A stretch of 64,000 bases of DNA from Actinostola sp. cb2023 (GCA_033675265.1 JAUJYZ010001592.1:207075-271074), one strand, 5' to 3'. Counted from the stretch's first letter, positions 17,661-29,320 are shown. Made by a program: numbers and translations. The notes: generated by a model not told the origin, from the sequence alone.

Positions 17661-18008
17661 AACGTAGTTGAGATGGCTGCAACGTCACCTTCATCTAGTG
17701 CAGCATTACATGTACCACCATCAAGCCAACCAAGTGTTGAGTACGAATCTGTTCAACCTTCTCGTGTCCAGCCACACACACCAAACACGTCATGTCAGTA
17801 TGAAATACCAGGAAATCCAGACAACAGACAGACCAATCAAGATCCTGGTCATTATCAACAGCTCGACCCAGCGACCAAAACATCACAACACGGTGATCCA
17901 ACAGGAATGTACGAACCTCTTCGTTCAAAACAAATGGACGTCAGCAATAGTGAACCAAATACGTATCAACCGTTACGTAATCGTCATACTGAGTATCAAA
18001 ACGTATAG
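17661..18008 (+). CDS. Last exon of host receptor: tyrosine-rich cytoplasmic tail
   Basis: The acceptor TTTACAG ends at 17660. The exon enters in phase 0, matching the mini-exon at 2294-2321 across the Polinton-bearing intron. 115 codons end with TAG at 18006-18008. The tail is Pro/Ser/Gln rich with six tyrosines in signalling-type contexts: YESV, YEIP, YQQL, YEPL, YQPL and YQNV. Three fit YxxL and the last fits the YxN Grb2-type SH2 ligand. The splice junction creates another, YDNV. This suggests a phosphotyrosine-signalling receptor, as in immune or recognition receptors. The ATG at 17673 is internal. Confidence 0.65.
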   Translation, partial: NVVEMAATSPSSSAALHVPPSSQPSVEYESVQPSRVQPHTPNTSCQYEIPGNPDNRQTNQDPGHYQQLDPATKTSQHGDPTGMYEPLRSKQMDVSNSEPNTYQPLRNRHTEYQNV

Positions 18009-18361
18009 ACTTATTCCAACGTGAGCAATATGTCTTTACGCCGGTAGTTATAAGTAATGAACGTTGTAAATATGAAGGCGTTCAATCAATCAAATCCTTT
18101 GAAAGAGAATAAGCTGAGTTTCTTTGACTCTCTAATCTAATCTCTATCATCCACCGAATTTCCACCGAATTTTATAAGTAATGAACGTTAGGTAATCGCC
18201 ACACTAAGTATCAAAGCCTGTAGACTTATTCCAATGTAAACAATACGTCATAAGTAATGGACGTTGTAAATTATGAAGGTTCTATGCAATCAATAAAATC
18301 CTTTGAAAGAAAAAAGGCTCAGATTCTTTCACTCTCTAATCTAATCTCTGTCATCCACCGT
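17971..18361 (+). repeat. Tandem duplication of the receptor 3' end
   Basis: 17971-18155 (last codons plus 3' UTR) is repeated, diverged, at 18186-18361, offset about 215 bp. The second copy keeps the GTATCAAA...TAGACTTATTCCAA segment but is not in a coding frame. It carries AATAAA at 18292-18297, a likely poly(A) signal, while the first copy has AATCAA there. Confidence 0.7.
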
Positions 18362-18399
18362 AGCTTCCACCTAAATTTAACCGAAGATGACGTCATCCA

Positions 18400-18923
18400 A
18401 CCGAAGGGTCCACCGAATTTCCACCGAATTTCCACCGAATATAACGTCATCGTCCACCGAATATGACGTCATCTACCGATATGGTTCCATACTAGTGACA
18501 GCTTTCTTTGAAAAAGAACCGATGAACAAACGAAGAGCAATGATATAACCTAAATGACATGCATGCATGCATCAGAACCGGGACGGGATGGTGGGAGGGG
18601 AGGATGGGCACGAACCCATGGAGGAACCCAGGGACGGGAGTGCTGGTTAGTACTTGCCGTTGACGACCTTCATCCCCGGGATATCTAACGTCCACAATAT
18701 TTGTGTTTTCTTCTAAAACGCGTTCTAAACTAAATTGCGTTTTTCCAAAGTTGTAAAATTCAGTGTGAGTTCTACATTTCTCATTGAAAATAAAGCCGTT
18801 CCTGCAAGAATGCTATAACCGCAATGACAGTTGAAGTGCTTCCGTAATGGCCTATGAAATTCAACATCAATATTTTGCCTTCCGCACAAAATGAGGAAAC
18901 TTGTCCCCTCAAAAAAGAGCGTC
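18400..18923. other. 3' flank with short CCACCGAAT repeats
   Basis: Several copies of CCACCGAATTT or CCACCGAATATGACGTCATC lie at 18355-18480. After that, about 440 bp has no gene or repeat that I can identify. Confidence 0.4.
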
Positions 18924-20874
18924 CGAGTTGATAGCCATTTTCACCAGCTCATAAAAAGGTTCCAAAGTTTGGAACCTTTTTGCTAAACTCATGAATATGT
19001 CGAGTAGATAGCCATTTTCACAAGCTCATTAAAAGGTTCCAAAGTTTCGAACCTTTTTCTAAACTCATGAATATTTCGGGTGGATATCCATTTTGACAAG
19101 CTCATAAAAAGGTTCCAAAGTTTGGAACCTTTTTCTAAACTCATGAATATGTCGAGTGGATAGCCATTTTCACAAGCTCAGGAAAAAGTTCCGTATAAAC
19201 TCGTATAGAGCAGTCACATTAAATATAATACAGCAAAAAAATACATCCAAAAATATTTGAAGTTATTTATTATTATTGCGTAAACATGATTATGTAGAGC
19301 AGTCTGTTTTGCCATATAATATACCGGCCGGCATTAAACGGGTAACTTGTTTGAGAAATATCTCTTCACTAACATTGATATAAGTATCACTATAAATATA
19401 ATCTGAGTTGCGAAATATCTAGACAAATTCTAGATATTCTATGAATGAGTAACACAACCCCAGCTGTCGAGTGTAACAGTCGTCTTTAAAACAGCATTTG
19501 TACGTTCTTACGGCATTTCGTTCTCTTTGTTTGCCTCTAGATCTCTATTAGTTTCGTAGGTTTCTCCTCGATGTGGCTACATCTGTATAAAGACAGATCA
19601 AATTAAACTGTTTTTATAGCTCATATAAATATAAGTGATTTGACAGATCAACGACCGACGGGCATTAAAGAATGTATAAACATAGGTAGCGTTCGTTACA
19701 TAACGTCATATTGGAATCATCATGTTTTGATGCTCATAGAAATCCGAGACTGAATATACACATGCATGTATATTATTGAACATATGTCGTTATATTGGAA
19801 TCATCAATGAATTCGACACCTGGATATATATGTTAGTAAACAGTACTCACTGGAAGTTCTGTAGTCCTCAATGCTGCTGAAAGTCTAAACAGAAACGGCG
19901 AAGAGCAAAATTAACGGCAAACGACTCTGGCTTGAGACTAGCAGTGACCTGGACACATGACGTGAACTCGGGGCACTAGCTAATTATGCTAAAACCGTAT
20001 CCGGTTCAAATTCAATCCAGCCAATCACGACAAGTAACTTTTAATCCTTAGGCATACAAAGACACATGCAGTGAGTCATGTTTGTGCTATGAAGATCTGG
20101 TACAATTTGATATATTTTGCCGTTTTGGTAACAGCATTGAGGACTACTTCCAGTGAGAACCGTTACTAACATATCCAGGTATAATTCAAAACATGATGAT
20201 TCCAATATAACGATATGTAACGAACGCTATCCATGTTTATACATTCTTTAATGCCCGTCGGTCGTTGATCTGTCAAATCACTTTATATTTATATGAGCTA
20301 TAAAAACAGTTTAATTTGATCTGTCTTTATACAGATGTAGCCACATCGAGGAGAAACCTACGAAACTAATAGAGATCTAGAGGCAAACAAAGAGAACGAA
20401 ATGCCGTAAGAACGTACAAATGCTGTTTTAAAGACGACTGTTACACTCGACAGCTGGCGTTGTGTTACTCATTCATGTTGACTAATAATGAACTAATTTA
20501 ATCATAATTTACTCTTGAGAATTTGTCTAGATATTTCGCAACTCAGATTATATTTATAGTGATACTTATATCAATGTTAGTGAAGAGATATTTCTCAAAC
20601 AAGTTACCCGTTTAATGCCGGCCGGTATATTATATGGCAAAACAGACTGCTCTACATAATCATGTTTACGCAATAATAATAAATAACTTCAAATATTTTT
20701 GGATGTATTTTTTTGCTGTATTATATTTAATGTGACTGCTCTATACGAGTTTATACGGAACTTTTTTCTGAGCTTGTGAAAATGGCTATCCACTCGACAT
20801 ATTCATGAGTTTAGAAAAAGGTTCCAAACTTTGGAACCTTTTTATGAGCTTGTGAAAATGGCTATCTACTCGAC
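18924..20874. mobile_element. Foldback element with tandem palindromes in its arms
   Basis: The left arm (about 18924-19881) and right arm (about 20130-20874) are inverted copies around a loop of about 250 bp, with indels. The outer part of the left arm has four tandem ~78-bp units (18930-19190) and the right arm two. Each unit has a perfect hairpin, AAAAAGGTTCCAAA with TTTGGAACCTTTTT. No ORF. The structure recalls FB-type foldback transposons. Borders are approximate and no target duplication was confirmed. Confidence 0.75.
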
Positions 20875-21278
20875 AAAATAGTGAGCTTTTTTTCAAAACA
20901 TGTTTTAGTTGGGAGGGTTTTGGGGTCTCGGCACTAACTACAGTTTTTCAACATCGTTTTTTGAAACTTTTTTTTAGTACGAACGATTTCCAAACATTAC
21001 AAGTACGGTTTTCTTTAAATTATACTATTCGGTTAAGAATCGATATTTATTTTTATTAATTTCTCTACAAAATCCCTCATAAAAGATGTGAATCTTACCG
21101 AGAAAAAACAAATTTCGTACAAATCCAATTGTTTACACTGAGAAAACTCCATAATTACGAGCCCTATCTGTGTTTTGCTCGATTTTATGAGTTTTGGACG
21201 CATTTTAGTTTAGAATGCGTTCTAAGTGTATGTTAATAACATGGTCAATTTATTAACTGTTCAAATGATAACTTTTAG
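20875..21278. other. Non-coding spacer
   Basis: About 400 bp of A+T-rich sequence with no ORF or repeat recognised. It may be intron upstream of the possible exon at 21279. Confidence 0.35.
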
Positions 21279-21380
21279 TCATCACCAGCTGAAAATGAAC
21301 AAGAGGAGGAACCCTTGAGTTCGAGCTTCAATACACCCTTTGAAAAGAGAAAACGGGGAGATGAAAAGGAAAAGAGATGA
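21279..21380 (+). CDS. Possible terminal exon, acidic then basic
   Basis: After an acceptor-like AACTTTTAG (ends 21278) there is an open phase-0 stretch of 33 codons ending in TGA (21378-21380). It codes an acidic segment (ENEQEEEP) and then a basic, nuclear-localisation-like end (KRKRGDEKEKR). Low complexity makes this uncertain. No upstream partner exon was found, and the source gene is unknown. Confidence 0.3.
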   Translation, partial: SSPAENEQEEEPLSSSFNTPFEKRKRGDEKEKR

Positions 21381-21526
21381 AGTAGGAAGGTGAAATAGAC
21401 TGATTACATAATTCGGTCTGTTCGCACTTTGTCGATTCTGACAAAACTGTCCAAAGGAGCAGTATTTGAAAATACTTTAGCTTACTTTACAAAAGACAAC
21501 GGGACGCTGATGACAAGTTTCATCTG

Positions 21527-21900
21527 CTATTCAAACTTCATTGAATATTCATGATGCTTTATGATGACGTCATTAGCATTATTTAAGACCAACTTAATTA
21601 TGCAAAGGCCTCTGTTCGCAACGTTCGTCAGAAGAACTGGTCGTGATGTCTTCAGCGGGTCCGGCAACGGATCCAGAAGCAATTACTGAGATTAGACGGA
21701 CTGTAAGAGTCTTGAATCAGCAAAACACAGCTTCGTTGGTAGAGTCCTGCGAATACAAATGCTTCTTCGATTTTAAAACTTAAAAGTTCCGCCGGTGCTG
21801 CCGGTGGGACTGACTAGCGTCACGACGCCAGCTACGAATTCGGTTTCTGATGCGGCTGCCTTGGAAGGCAATCAGTCAAGCCTTTAATCCTTGAGGTAAT
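21527..21900 (+). mobile_element. Retroelement 5' fragment (terminal repeat plus gag-like start)
   Basis: 21527-21632 is nearly identical to 59249-59360, so it is a dispersed repeat end. A short ORF with ATG at 21646 (MSSAGPATDPEAITEIRRTV) follows and ends at 21783. In another frame, Pro/Ser/Thr-rich coding-like sequence continues to about 21890. This looks like the leader and gag start of a retrotransposon, possibly DIRS-like, truncated by the satellite region downstream. Confidence 0.45.
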
Positions 21901-22349
21901 GGTTTAAGATTCTGTTGTCGTAACTTTGTCCACCAAAATTATGTATTTTATTGGTGAGAGTTGGGAATATAAGATTGTGATCTTTTGTTCCTTAGTTTCT
22001 GTTGGATCGAGTTTCGAATTTCTTACCTGAGGGATTTGCTTCATTGCCCTAATCAGTGTAATTGTCCCTTTCCCGCCGTTTTACATTCTGATGGTTTAAA
22101 CCGGTATTTGTTCTTTTATTAGTTTCAAATGGTATCTTATTTTAAAGCTCCTAGATTAATGGGATTTTAAAGGGGAAAGACATAGCCAACCGTCGATTGA
22201 TAGGTTAATATTTACTCCCTATCACAATTTGAATTGGTTACGTTAACAGTCATAAGGGGACCCACCCGTTTAATCAAAGTATAAGTCTAAATATGTTTAA
22301 TCTAGGGAAATGGGCCAGTCCTTGTTATTGAGTGGAATTTGAACAGCGT
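21901..22349. other. Non-coding spacer before satellite
   Basis: About 450 bp; nothing recognised besides degenerate satellite-like sequence near its end (from about 22345). Confidence 0.35.
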
Positions 22350-24413
22350 TGTGTTGTGCGGCTCACGTAATTTAACACTCGGAAAATGTTTTTTCTTTTC
22401 AGAAATCGTGATGCGCTGTGTGGGCTCACGTAGAATATACGGAAAATCGTGATGCACTGTGTGGGCTCACGTAGAATATACGGAAAATCGTGATGCACTG
22501 TGTGGGCTCACGTAGAATATACGGAAAATCTTGATGCACTGAGTGGGCTCACGTAGAATATACGGAAAATCGTGATGCACTGTGTGGGCTCACGTAGAAT
22601 ATACGGAAAATCGTGATGCGCTCTGTGGGCTCACGTAGAATATACGGAAAATCGTGATGCACTGTGTGGGCTCACGTAGAATATACGGAAAATCTTGATG
22701 CACTGTGTGGGCTCACGTAGAATATACGGAAAATCGTGATGCACTGTGTGGGCTCACGTAGAATATACGGAAAATCGTGATGCGCTGTGTGGGCTCACGT
22801 AGAATATACGGAAAATCGTGATGCACTGTGTGGGCTCACGTAGAATATACGGAAAATCGTGATGCACTGTGTGGGCTCACGTAGAATATACGGAAAATCG
22901 TGATGCACTGTGTGGGCTCACGTAGAATTTACGGAAAATCGTGATGCACTGTGTGGGCTCACGTAGAATATACGGAAAATCTTGATGCACTGTGTGGGCT
23001 CACGTAGAATATACGGAAAATCTTGATGCACTGTGTGGGCTCACGTAGAATATACGGAAAATCGTGATGCACTGTGTGGGCTCACGTAGAATATACGGAA
23101 AATCGTGATGCGCTCTGTGGGCTCACGTAGAATATACGGAAAATCGTGATGCACTGTGTGGGCTCACGTAGAATATACGGAAAATCTTGATGCACTGTGT
23201 GTGGGCTCACGTAGAATATACGGAAAATCGTGATGCACTGTGTGGGCTCACGTAGAATATACGGAAAATCGTGATGCACTGTGTGGGCTCACGTAGAATA
23301 TACGGAAAATCGTGATGCACTGTGTGGGCTCACGTAGAATATACGGAAAATCGTGATGCACTGTGTGGGCTCACGTAGAATATACGGAAAATCGTGATGC
23401 ACTGTGTGGGCTCACGTAGAATTTACGGAAAATCGTGATGCACTGTGTGGGCTCACGTAGAATATACGGAAAATCTTGATGCACTGTGTGGGCTCACGTA
23501 GAATATACGGAAAATCGTGATGCACTGTGTGGGCTCACGTAGAATATACGGAAAATCGTGATGCACTGTGTGGGCTCACGTAAGATTTACGGAAAATCGT
23601 GATGCACTGTGTGGGCTCACGTAGAATATACGGAAAATCTTGATGCACTGTGTGGGCTCACGTAGAATATACGGAAAATCGTGATGCACTGTGTGGGCTC
23701 ACGTAGAATATACGGAAAATCGTGATGCACTGTGTGGGCTCACGTAGAATATACGGAAAATCGTGATGCGCTGTGTGGGCTCACGTAGAATATACGGAAA
23801 ATCGTGATGCGCTGTGTGGGCTCACATAAGATTTACGGAAACAATCGTGGTGCACTGTGTGGGCTCACGTAGAATATACGGAAAATCGTGATGCGCTGTG
23901 TGGGCTCACGTAGAATATACGGAAAATCGTGATGCGCTGTGTGGGCTCACGTAGAATGTACGGAAAATCGTGATGCGCTGTGTGGGCTCACGTAAGATTT
24001 ACGGAAAAAATCGTGATGCGCTGTGTGGGCTCACGTAAGATTTACGGAAACAATCGTGATGCACTGTGTGGGCTCACGCAAGATTTACGGAAACAATCGT
24101 GATGCACTGTGTGGGCTCGCGTAGAATGTACGGAAAATCGTGATGCGCTGTGTGGGCTCACGTAAGATTTACGGAAAAAAATCGTGATGCACTGTGTGGG
24201 CTCACGTAAGATTTACGGAAAAAATCGTGATGCACTGTGTGGGCTCACGTAGAATGTACGGAAAATCGTGATGCGCTGTGTGGGCTCACGTAAGATTTAC
24301 GGAAAAAATCGTGATGCACTGTGTGGGCTCACGTAGAATTTACGGAAAATCGTGATGCGCTATGTGAGCTCACGTAAGATTTACGGAGAAAATCGTGATG
24401 CACTGTGTGGAAA

Positions 24414-24444
<31 letters not shown>

Positions 24445-24600
24445 AAATCGTGATGCACTATGTGGGCTCACGTAAAATTGGAAAAATCGTGATACTCTGT
24501 GTGGGCTCACGTAAAATTGGGAAAATCGTGATGCGCTGTGTGGGCTCACGTAAGATTTGTGGAGAAAATCGAGTACGCCGTGTGTGAGCTTACGTTGTAA
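22350..24600 (+). repeat. 41-bp satellite array, about 50 copies
   Basis: Unit TCGTGATGCACTGTGTGGGC + TCACGTAGAATATACGGAAAA, 41 bp. The first ~36 units are very uniform. From about 23820 a variant with AAGATTTACGGAAAAAA becomes common, and the last units are diverged and interrupted by a G28 run (24417-24444). ORFs over this array are satellite artefacts. Confidence 0.92.
24417..24444 (+). repeat. G28 homopolymer
   Basis: 28 consecutive G inside a satellite unit. It is one of three runs of 28-30 G or C in the window (others at 30816-30845 and 59368-59396). Confidence 0.85.
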
Positions 24601-24619
24601 TAAGAGAGAATCGTGATGC

Positions 24620-25480
24620 GCTATATGCAGTCGATATTATTGAAGCTGGTGGCGGAAAAGGAGGAGGCTGCAGTGGCAAAGTCATCGAGTAAGCCATTCG
24701 TAGACAGTCAACGGCCGTGAGCTCACGACAGAGGAGATCATTTGGCCGGACGCGCTGGTCTCCATGTATATAGAGGTAGAGGGGCTCCCCAAATAGAGGG
24801 GCGACAACTCCAGCAATGTTACTCGTGCGGTGAACCGGGCCATTTTTCGCCGCGACTGCGTCAAGAGGGCCGATACCATCTTGATTGGTTGTAATTTCTT
24901 CATCGACGATGATAATGCTTAGTTTGTTATGATATAAATAAAATTGTAGGGCAGTGATTAATATTGATGATTTGTAGTTGATTAAAAATGAGTTCAGTTG
25001 ATTTGATAACTGGTAGTCCTTTACTCTGTTGGGTATCAATTTTTTTGTTTTATTGTTTTCGTTAACCAGGTAAGGAGGGATGACGCCGCAAGCGTTTTGT
25101 CCTCTAGGGCATTCCCTTGTTGGTCCGATTTGTCGGGCAGTGGTTGTCATCTCCTCTGAACTTGGGTTCCCATCCATTGTTTTCAGTGCTTCGATTAATA
25201 CCTTTGTGTCATGTTTTAGCCTAGAACAAAAAAAAACACGTTGATGGAATTGAAACAATCTCAAGTGGGAGGGAATTATCTGTCTAGAAAAGTGAAATGG
25301 ATATTATCGGATGGGAGTCCGAGTTCGGAGGGGATGACAGGAATAAGGGAACTGTTTGTGAATCTAGAAAGTGTGTTAACAGGGGATGTTAAGTCAATCG
25401 CAAGTGTCCCTTTTCGGGACCCAGAAACGGTTCGAGTGGGCCGAAGTCCTCGCGTACCTGTGGAAAATCATCTTAGTAGG
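24620..25480 (+). mobile_element. Retroelement debris with CCHC zinc knuckle
   Basis: Around 24808-24850 the plus strand codes CYSCGEPGHF, a nucleocapsid-type zinc knuckle with its last Cys replaced. Basic, Gly/Arg-rich coding precedes it. Frames around it are broken. 25241-25486 has an open, coding-like frame (81 aa) with no family recognised. Taken together this is gag-region debris. Confidence 0.45.
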
Positions 25481-25489
25481 TTATAAAAA

Positions 25490-26040
25490 CGAAGAGGAAG
25501 TTGGCGAATGGGTTTCTAGAGGGGCGGGATATTCGATCCTTTATTCGTCCATTTGGAGGTGATCTCAAAGGTGTATAAGAATCGTAAGAGGGTTACTGAG
25601 TTAATCAGTGAAACGCTCAATCAACGATTAAGAACGGGGGCCGTAACAGTCTTGGGGAAGTAGAGCCTCCATACATAATACTCCCTATTACTGTCGAGCC
25701 ATCTAAGCCGAGATTGTGCATTGCTGCGCGATTTGTCAATCTCTGGATAAAATAGACACCTGGAACAAGCATATTCCGTGGAGGACCGAGAAACACTGGG
25801 CACTTTCAATGTCTACAGGTACCTCGTCTCGCTGGACTAGTGTTATCCATTGCCATTCGGGTGATTGCATGCTCGGGGTCTTTTGGGAACCGAGTTTGGC
25901 GGAGGCGAAAAATACAAAGGCATGTGGGCTGTAGCGAAGGTTTTGGAGTCGCTACCTATGGGTATATGGGACTTCGGTTGGATGTACAGGTCGATATACA
26001 TCCGGCCTTGAAACTACCACATTTATCCCAACAGATAACT
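25490..26040 (+). pseudogene. DIRS-like reverse transcriptase fragment
   Basis: In one frame near 25650-25755 the plus strand codes EVEPPYIILPITVEPSKPRL followed by a C-x-x-A-R-F-V-N-L-W-I segment. This is the pattern at the N-terminal side of the RT domain of DIRS/tyrosine-recombinase retrotransposons (P-x-x-x-L-P-x-T-V-E-P-x-K-P-R-L and R-F-x-N-L-W). Flanking frames are interrupted by stops and shifts; no YxDD-type catalytic motif was seen. A dead fragment. Confidence 0.5.
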
Positions 26041-26105
26041 CTCTAGATTAGGTATAACTGCTGGAAATGAGCTTACCTTGCGTTTGATGTTGGCCAGTGT
26101 ATTAA

Positions 26106-26596
26106 TTATTTTTTCTCGGGTTTGGATTTGAATGGCTTCTTCTGGCCTTTCCACAAAAAACGTTCCTTTGTGTCTTTGTACCCGCTATTCCTGTCTGGCC
26201 CTCTCCTGTAGTGCCCTTTGTCGCGGCCGCGATAAGAGCTTCGAGAGCTAGGGCCGCTTTGCGCGCCAAATTTATTAGTGGCGCCAATCGTTTTCCCTAT
26301 ATTGTTGGTGTCTTTTGCATCACGGACCTGTTTAGCCAGATCCTTCCCAAATACGTGTTCATATTCCGGTTGGTGACGCAAAGAAACCTCCTGTTGGAAC
26401 TATTGTACGCTCTCTCAAGCAGTAACCCAGCAGATTGGTTCTCAGGTGTATTGTCTAAAGCGGACCCAATGTTGTATGGAAAATGCTGGGAGGCGATTGA
26501 AAGGGAGTTTGGTGGCTCGATCGTCCATATCCTAGACCATATGTTCTTGGATTCCAATGTCCAGTGGGACCACCAGGGTGTACTTCGCCATTTCAC
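26106..26596 (-). pseudogene. DIRS-like gag (ORF1) fragment
   Basis: Two overlapping minus-strand frames, 26596-26297 and 26381-26106, read as one protein with a shift near 26380. The second part has VFGKDLAKQVRDAKDTNNIG and a basic, Gly/Arg/Ser-rich tail (RGRDKGHYRRGPDRNSG) ending KPEKK. That is the layout of the C-terminus of DIRS-like ORF1 proteins. The orientation is opposite to the RT fragment at 25490-26040, so the two are separate or rearranged copies. Confidence 0.5.
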
Positions 26597-26599
26597 ACC

Positions 26600-26911
26600 C
26601 TATCCGACGCCGCCTAATTCCGCAGGGATCAATGTGTTTAACCATGATCTGTGATGGGATTAAGATCAATGTGTACGCATTTCCCCCCTTTGCAATGATC
26701 GCCCCACTATTACAGTTGGTGTCATCACAAAAGGCTGTAACTAGTCGTTTCTAATAGAAAGTGAAGTGCTGCGAGTTGAATTATTTGCAGATTAACTATG
26801 GACATTCATTCTACATTTCAGACAAATGATAATGACACGAGATAACATATAATCTAAATTTAATCGATATATTTATTACATGCATTGTAACTTGCAAGTG
26901 TAAGCATAAAT
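26600..26911. other. Non-coding spacer
   Basis: No gene seen. On the minus strand it contains an AATAAA (about 26877-26872) some 35 bp beyond the stop of the possible exon at 26912-27154. Confidence 0.35.
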
Positions 26912-27154
26912 TCAATACATAGGCGATTGATTGGAGTTTTGATTTGATTTTGCCTCAACCCAGTCAACGGTTGATTGAGTAGTTGCGACGATGGGACGAC
27001 GACTATAAACGGCGAGTTCGCTCTGGTAGATAGGTGAGTGATATCGTCTCTGTATCTGGGATGGTTTTTCTATAAAGGAACAGTCAAATACATGCTGTCT
27101 CCTTGTGTCAGTATCTGATCGACTGTACACGTATTCCATCGTCAAACTGGACAC
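26912..27154 (-). CDS. Possible host terminal exon, 80 aa
   Basis: The minus-strand frame MSSLTMEYVYSRSDTD... is open to a stop at 26912, with a poly(A)-like AATAAA shortly after. It has several tyrosines (MEYVYSR, SPIYQSEL, AVYSRRP, SPMY) and no low complexity. It could be the cytoplasmic tail or last exon of another receptor-like gene. The Met start may be an internal Met of an exon entering from upstream (27155 onward). Low confidence. Confidence 0.35.
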   Translation of the reverse strand: MSSLTMEYVYSRSDTDTRRQHVFDCSFIEKPSQIQRRYHSPIYQSELAVYSRRPIVATTQSTVDWVEAKSNQNSNQSPMY

Positions 27155-27777
27155 GACTGAGCAGAGCAGCAGGGCTAAAAATCACTCTAAATCGTTCGTG
27201 GCCTTGATGAATGCTTCCAGCAACGATTAAAGTTGTGTTTGGTAAAAACAAAACAAAACAAAAAAACAAAAACAAAAAAAAAACACATTAATCTGGTTAT
27301 TTCGCCTGAATAAACATCGATCAAAAGTAGACAACGAGCGCGACTTGCTGCTGGCAGGGACTACCGTATATAGGGCCCGGGAAAACGCATCCACATGAAC
27401 ACAGGGATCCCGTCAAGATTAGTGTCGCTGCTCGTTACGCGCGCAGCAATTACGATTGTGGTGCCTTGCTTATCTCCCTTACTATCGTGGTGGTCAATGG
27501 CGTTGAAAGCGATTAGCCAGACAAGTTTCAAAGGAAGCCATCCTATGTCCAACATAATACGGTTTGTACCATTCTCAACACCTTGGGACTTATGGGCTTT
27601 CCATATTAAAGATTTTAAATGGAAGAAACAAACTCTACAGAAATTGTAATAACTGTTTTGTTTAAATTTATTGTGGCCACTAGCATTTGGTGCCGAGACT
27701 GTTCGTGCCTTCAGTTGGCTTCCCTCGTTTATATGTCCGGTCACATGTATCGAAGTGTACATGGCGGTTGGCGAGCT
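27155..27777. other. Spacer upstream of Harbinger element
   Basis: It holds an A-rich simple stretch (27243-27285) and a 133-codon minus-strand open frame (27762-27361) with mixed composition. I cannot support a function or conserved domain for it. Nothing else recognised. Confidence 0.35.
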
Positions 27778-28060
27778 AATAGAGAGTTTTAGATTGAAGT
27801 TTTTTCTGTATGACCGGAAACCGGAAACCTCAAAATATCACGTGACCTAGGTCCTGAGGTCAGGTGGACGACTGCGGATCACGTTTTTACGTCGGGAACA
27901 GCTTCTAGAGGTAAGTGAAATACGGCAAGGTTTTTATATAACTTTAAGTCAAGAAACCCACGTTTAAGGCTTGAATTAATGCTCTTATATATCTGTTCTT
28001 CTTAAATGACAATGTTTTACAATTCAACGATGAATCATGTATCAATTTTCGTCATTTTAA

Positions 28061-28736
28061 GGTGGTTCCAGCATAATGAATGACCGGTTTGCCGTATTTT
28101 TTAACTCGCTCGCTCCGCGTCAATATTGCTTGGATTTTATTATGCTTAACACAAATACTAATTCAACTATTCTGCTTTTGGAAGGTTTATTCAAAATTAT
28201 CATTGTAAGCCGCGTTTGTGAATGCCAGCTGATATTCAAACGACACTATTTTCACTAAAACTGCTGCCAAGCGTTATTCCCAAGTACGATTTTTTTTAAA
28301 CTTCGTGAACGACCTTTTAAGGTCCCTAGTAATGTTCTGAGGAGATAAGAAGGAAATTGATCGAGCCGAAATCATCAATTCATATTTTTGTTGTCAAAAT
28401 TTGGACAAATCGGTTGTTACGTGATTTCGGCTCGAACAATTTTTTTCTTACCTCGTCAGAACATTACTAGCGACCTTAAAAGGCCGTTCACGAAGTTTAA
28501 AAAAAATCGTACTTGGGAATAACGCTTGGCAGCAGTTTTAGTGAAAATAGTGTCGTTTGAATATCAGCTGGCATTCACAAACGCGGCTTACAATGATAAT
28601 TTTGAATACACCGTCGAAAGGCAGAATAGTTGAATTAGTATTTGTGTTAAGCACAATAAAATCCAAGCAATATTGACGCGGAGCGAGCGAGTTAAATAAA
28701 TACGGCAAACCGGTCATTCATTATGCGGGAACCACC
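28061..28736. mobile_element. Palindromic MITE with TTAA borders
   Basis: Left (28061-28370) and right (28430-28736) arms are inverted copies with high identity. The ends GGTGGTTCC / GGAACCACC are flanked on both sides by TTAA (28057-28060 and 28737-28740). TTAA is the piggyBac-type target, but Kolobok-like elements also use it. No ORF of its own; the 60-codon frame at 28076 is incidental. Confidence 0.8.
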
Positions 28737-28899
28737 TTAAGTGAAGACATAACAACGAATGAAAAACAAACATGGCGGCTTTCAACAGGTGTTTGTGACT
28801 GATTAGAAGCCTTGACTTTAGTTATGTTTTATTTCACCATGTTGATATTTAGCTTCTGTGGCCGTGTTGTCGTTCATCATCCTTTCTTTTTCATAGAAG

Positions 28900-29126
28900 A
28901 TGGCGCCTTTTAGATGGCCCTCAATGACCAATGATATTATGCTTGCAACTGAAGTTTCATCAAGAAAGCCGAAGACTTCTTCCGAATGGGAGCAAGTTGC
29001 AAGTATTCTAAGCCTAGCTTTCAGCACAAGCGAAAAACCTGTCGAATTAACTGGTAGAGCATGTAGAGAACGGCTTGATCGCCTAGTAAATAAATACAAA
29101 GTGGAAGACAAAAAGTCGCTAAAAAG
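28900..29126 (+). CDS. Harbinger Myb/SANT-like protein, exon 1
   Basis: ATG at 28900 and donor GTAAAA at 29127; leaves in phase 2. It codes a helical domain with W (RWP, SEWEQV), LTGRACRERLDRLVNKY and basic residues. This is the SANT/Myb-like trihelical DNA-binding pattern found in the second protein of PIF/Harbinger elements, which helps transposase reach the nucleus and bind the TIR. With exons 2-4 it makes about 252 residues with no stop. Confidence 0.7.
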
Positions 29127-29320
29127 GTAAAACTTCCGAAGGGCTTGTTTACTAATACACATGTTTATGTTACAGTCATCATTTATATCTAGTATATTAT
29201 TTATTTTATTTCAAGAGTGAAATCTTATGCCTTGATCTATTGATATATTGAAATACTGCTAGTAATGTCTTTCATAAAATTTGTGAAGTATTAGTACATT
29301 TTAATTTCTATACATGACAG

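Noticed and set aside
23082..23279. ORF in the 41-bp satellite
   Set aside because: Repeat artefact.
27361..27762. 133-aa minus-strand ORF as host gene
   Set aside because: No domain or splice pattern recognised; left as spacer.
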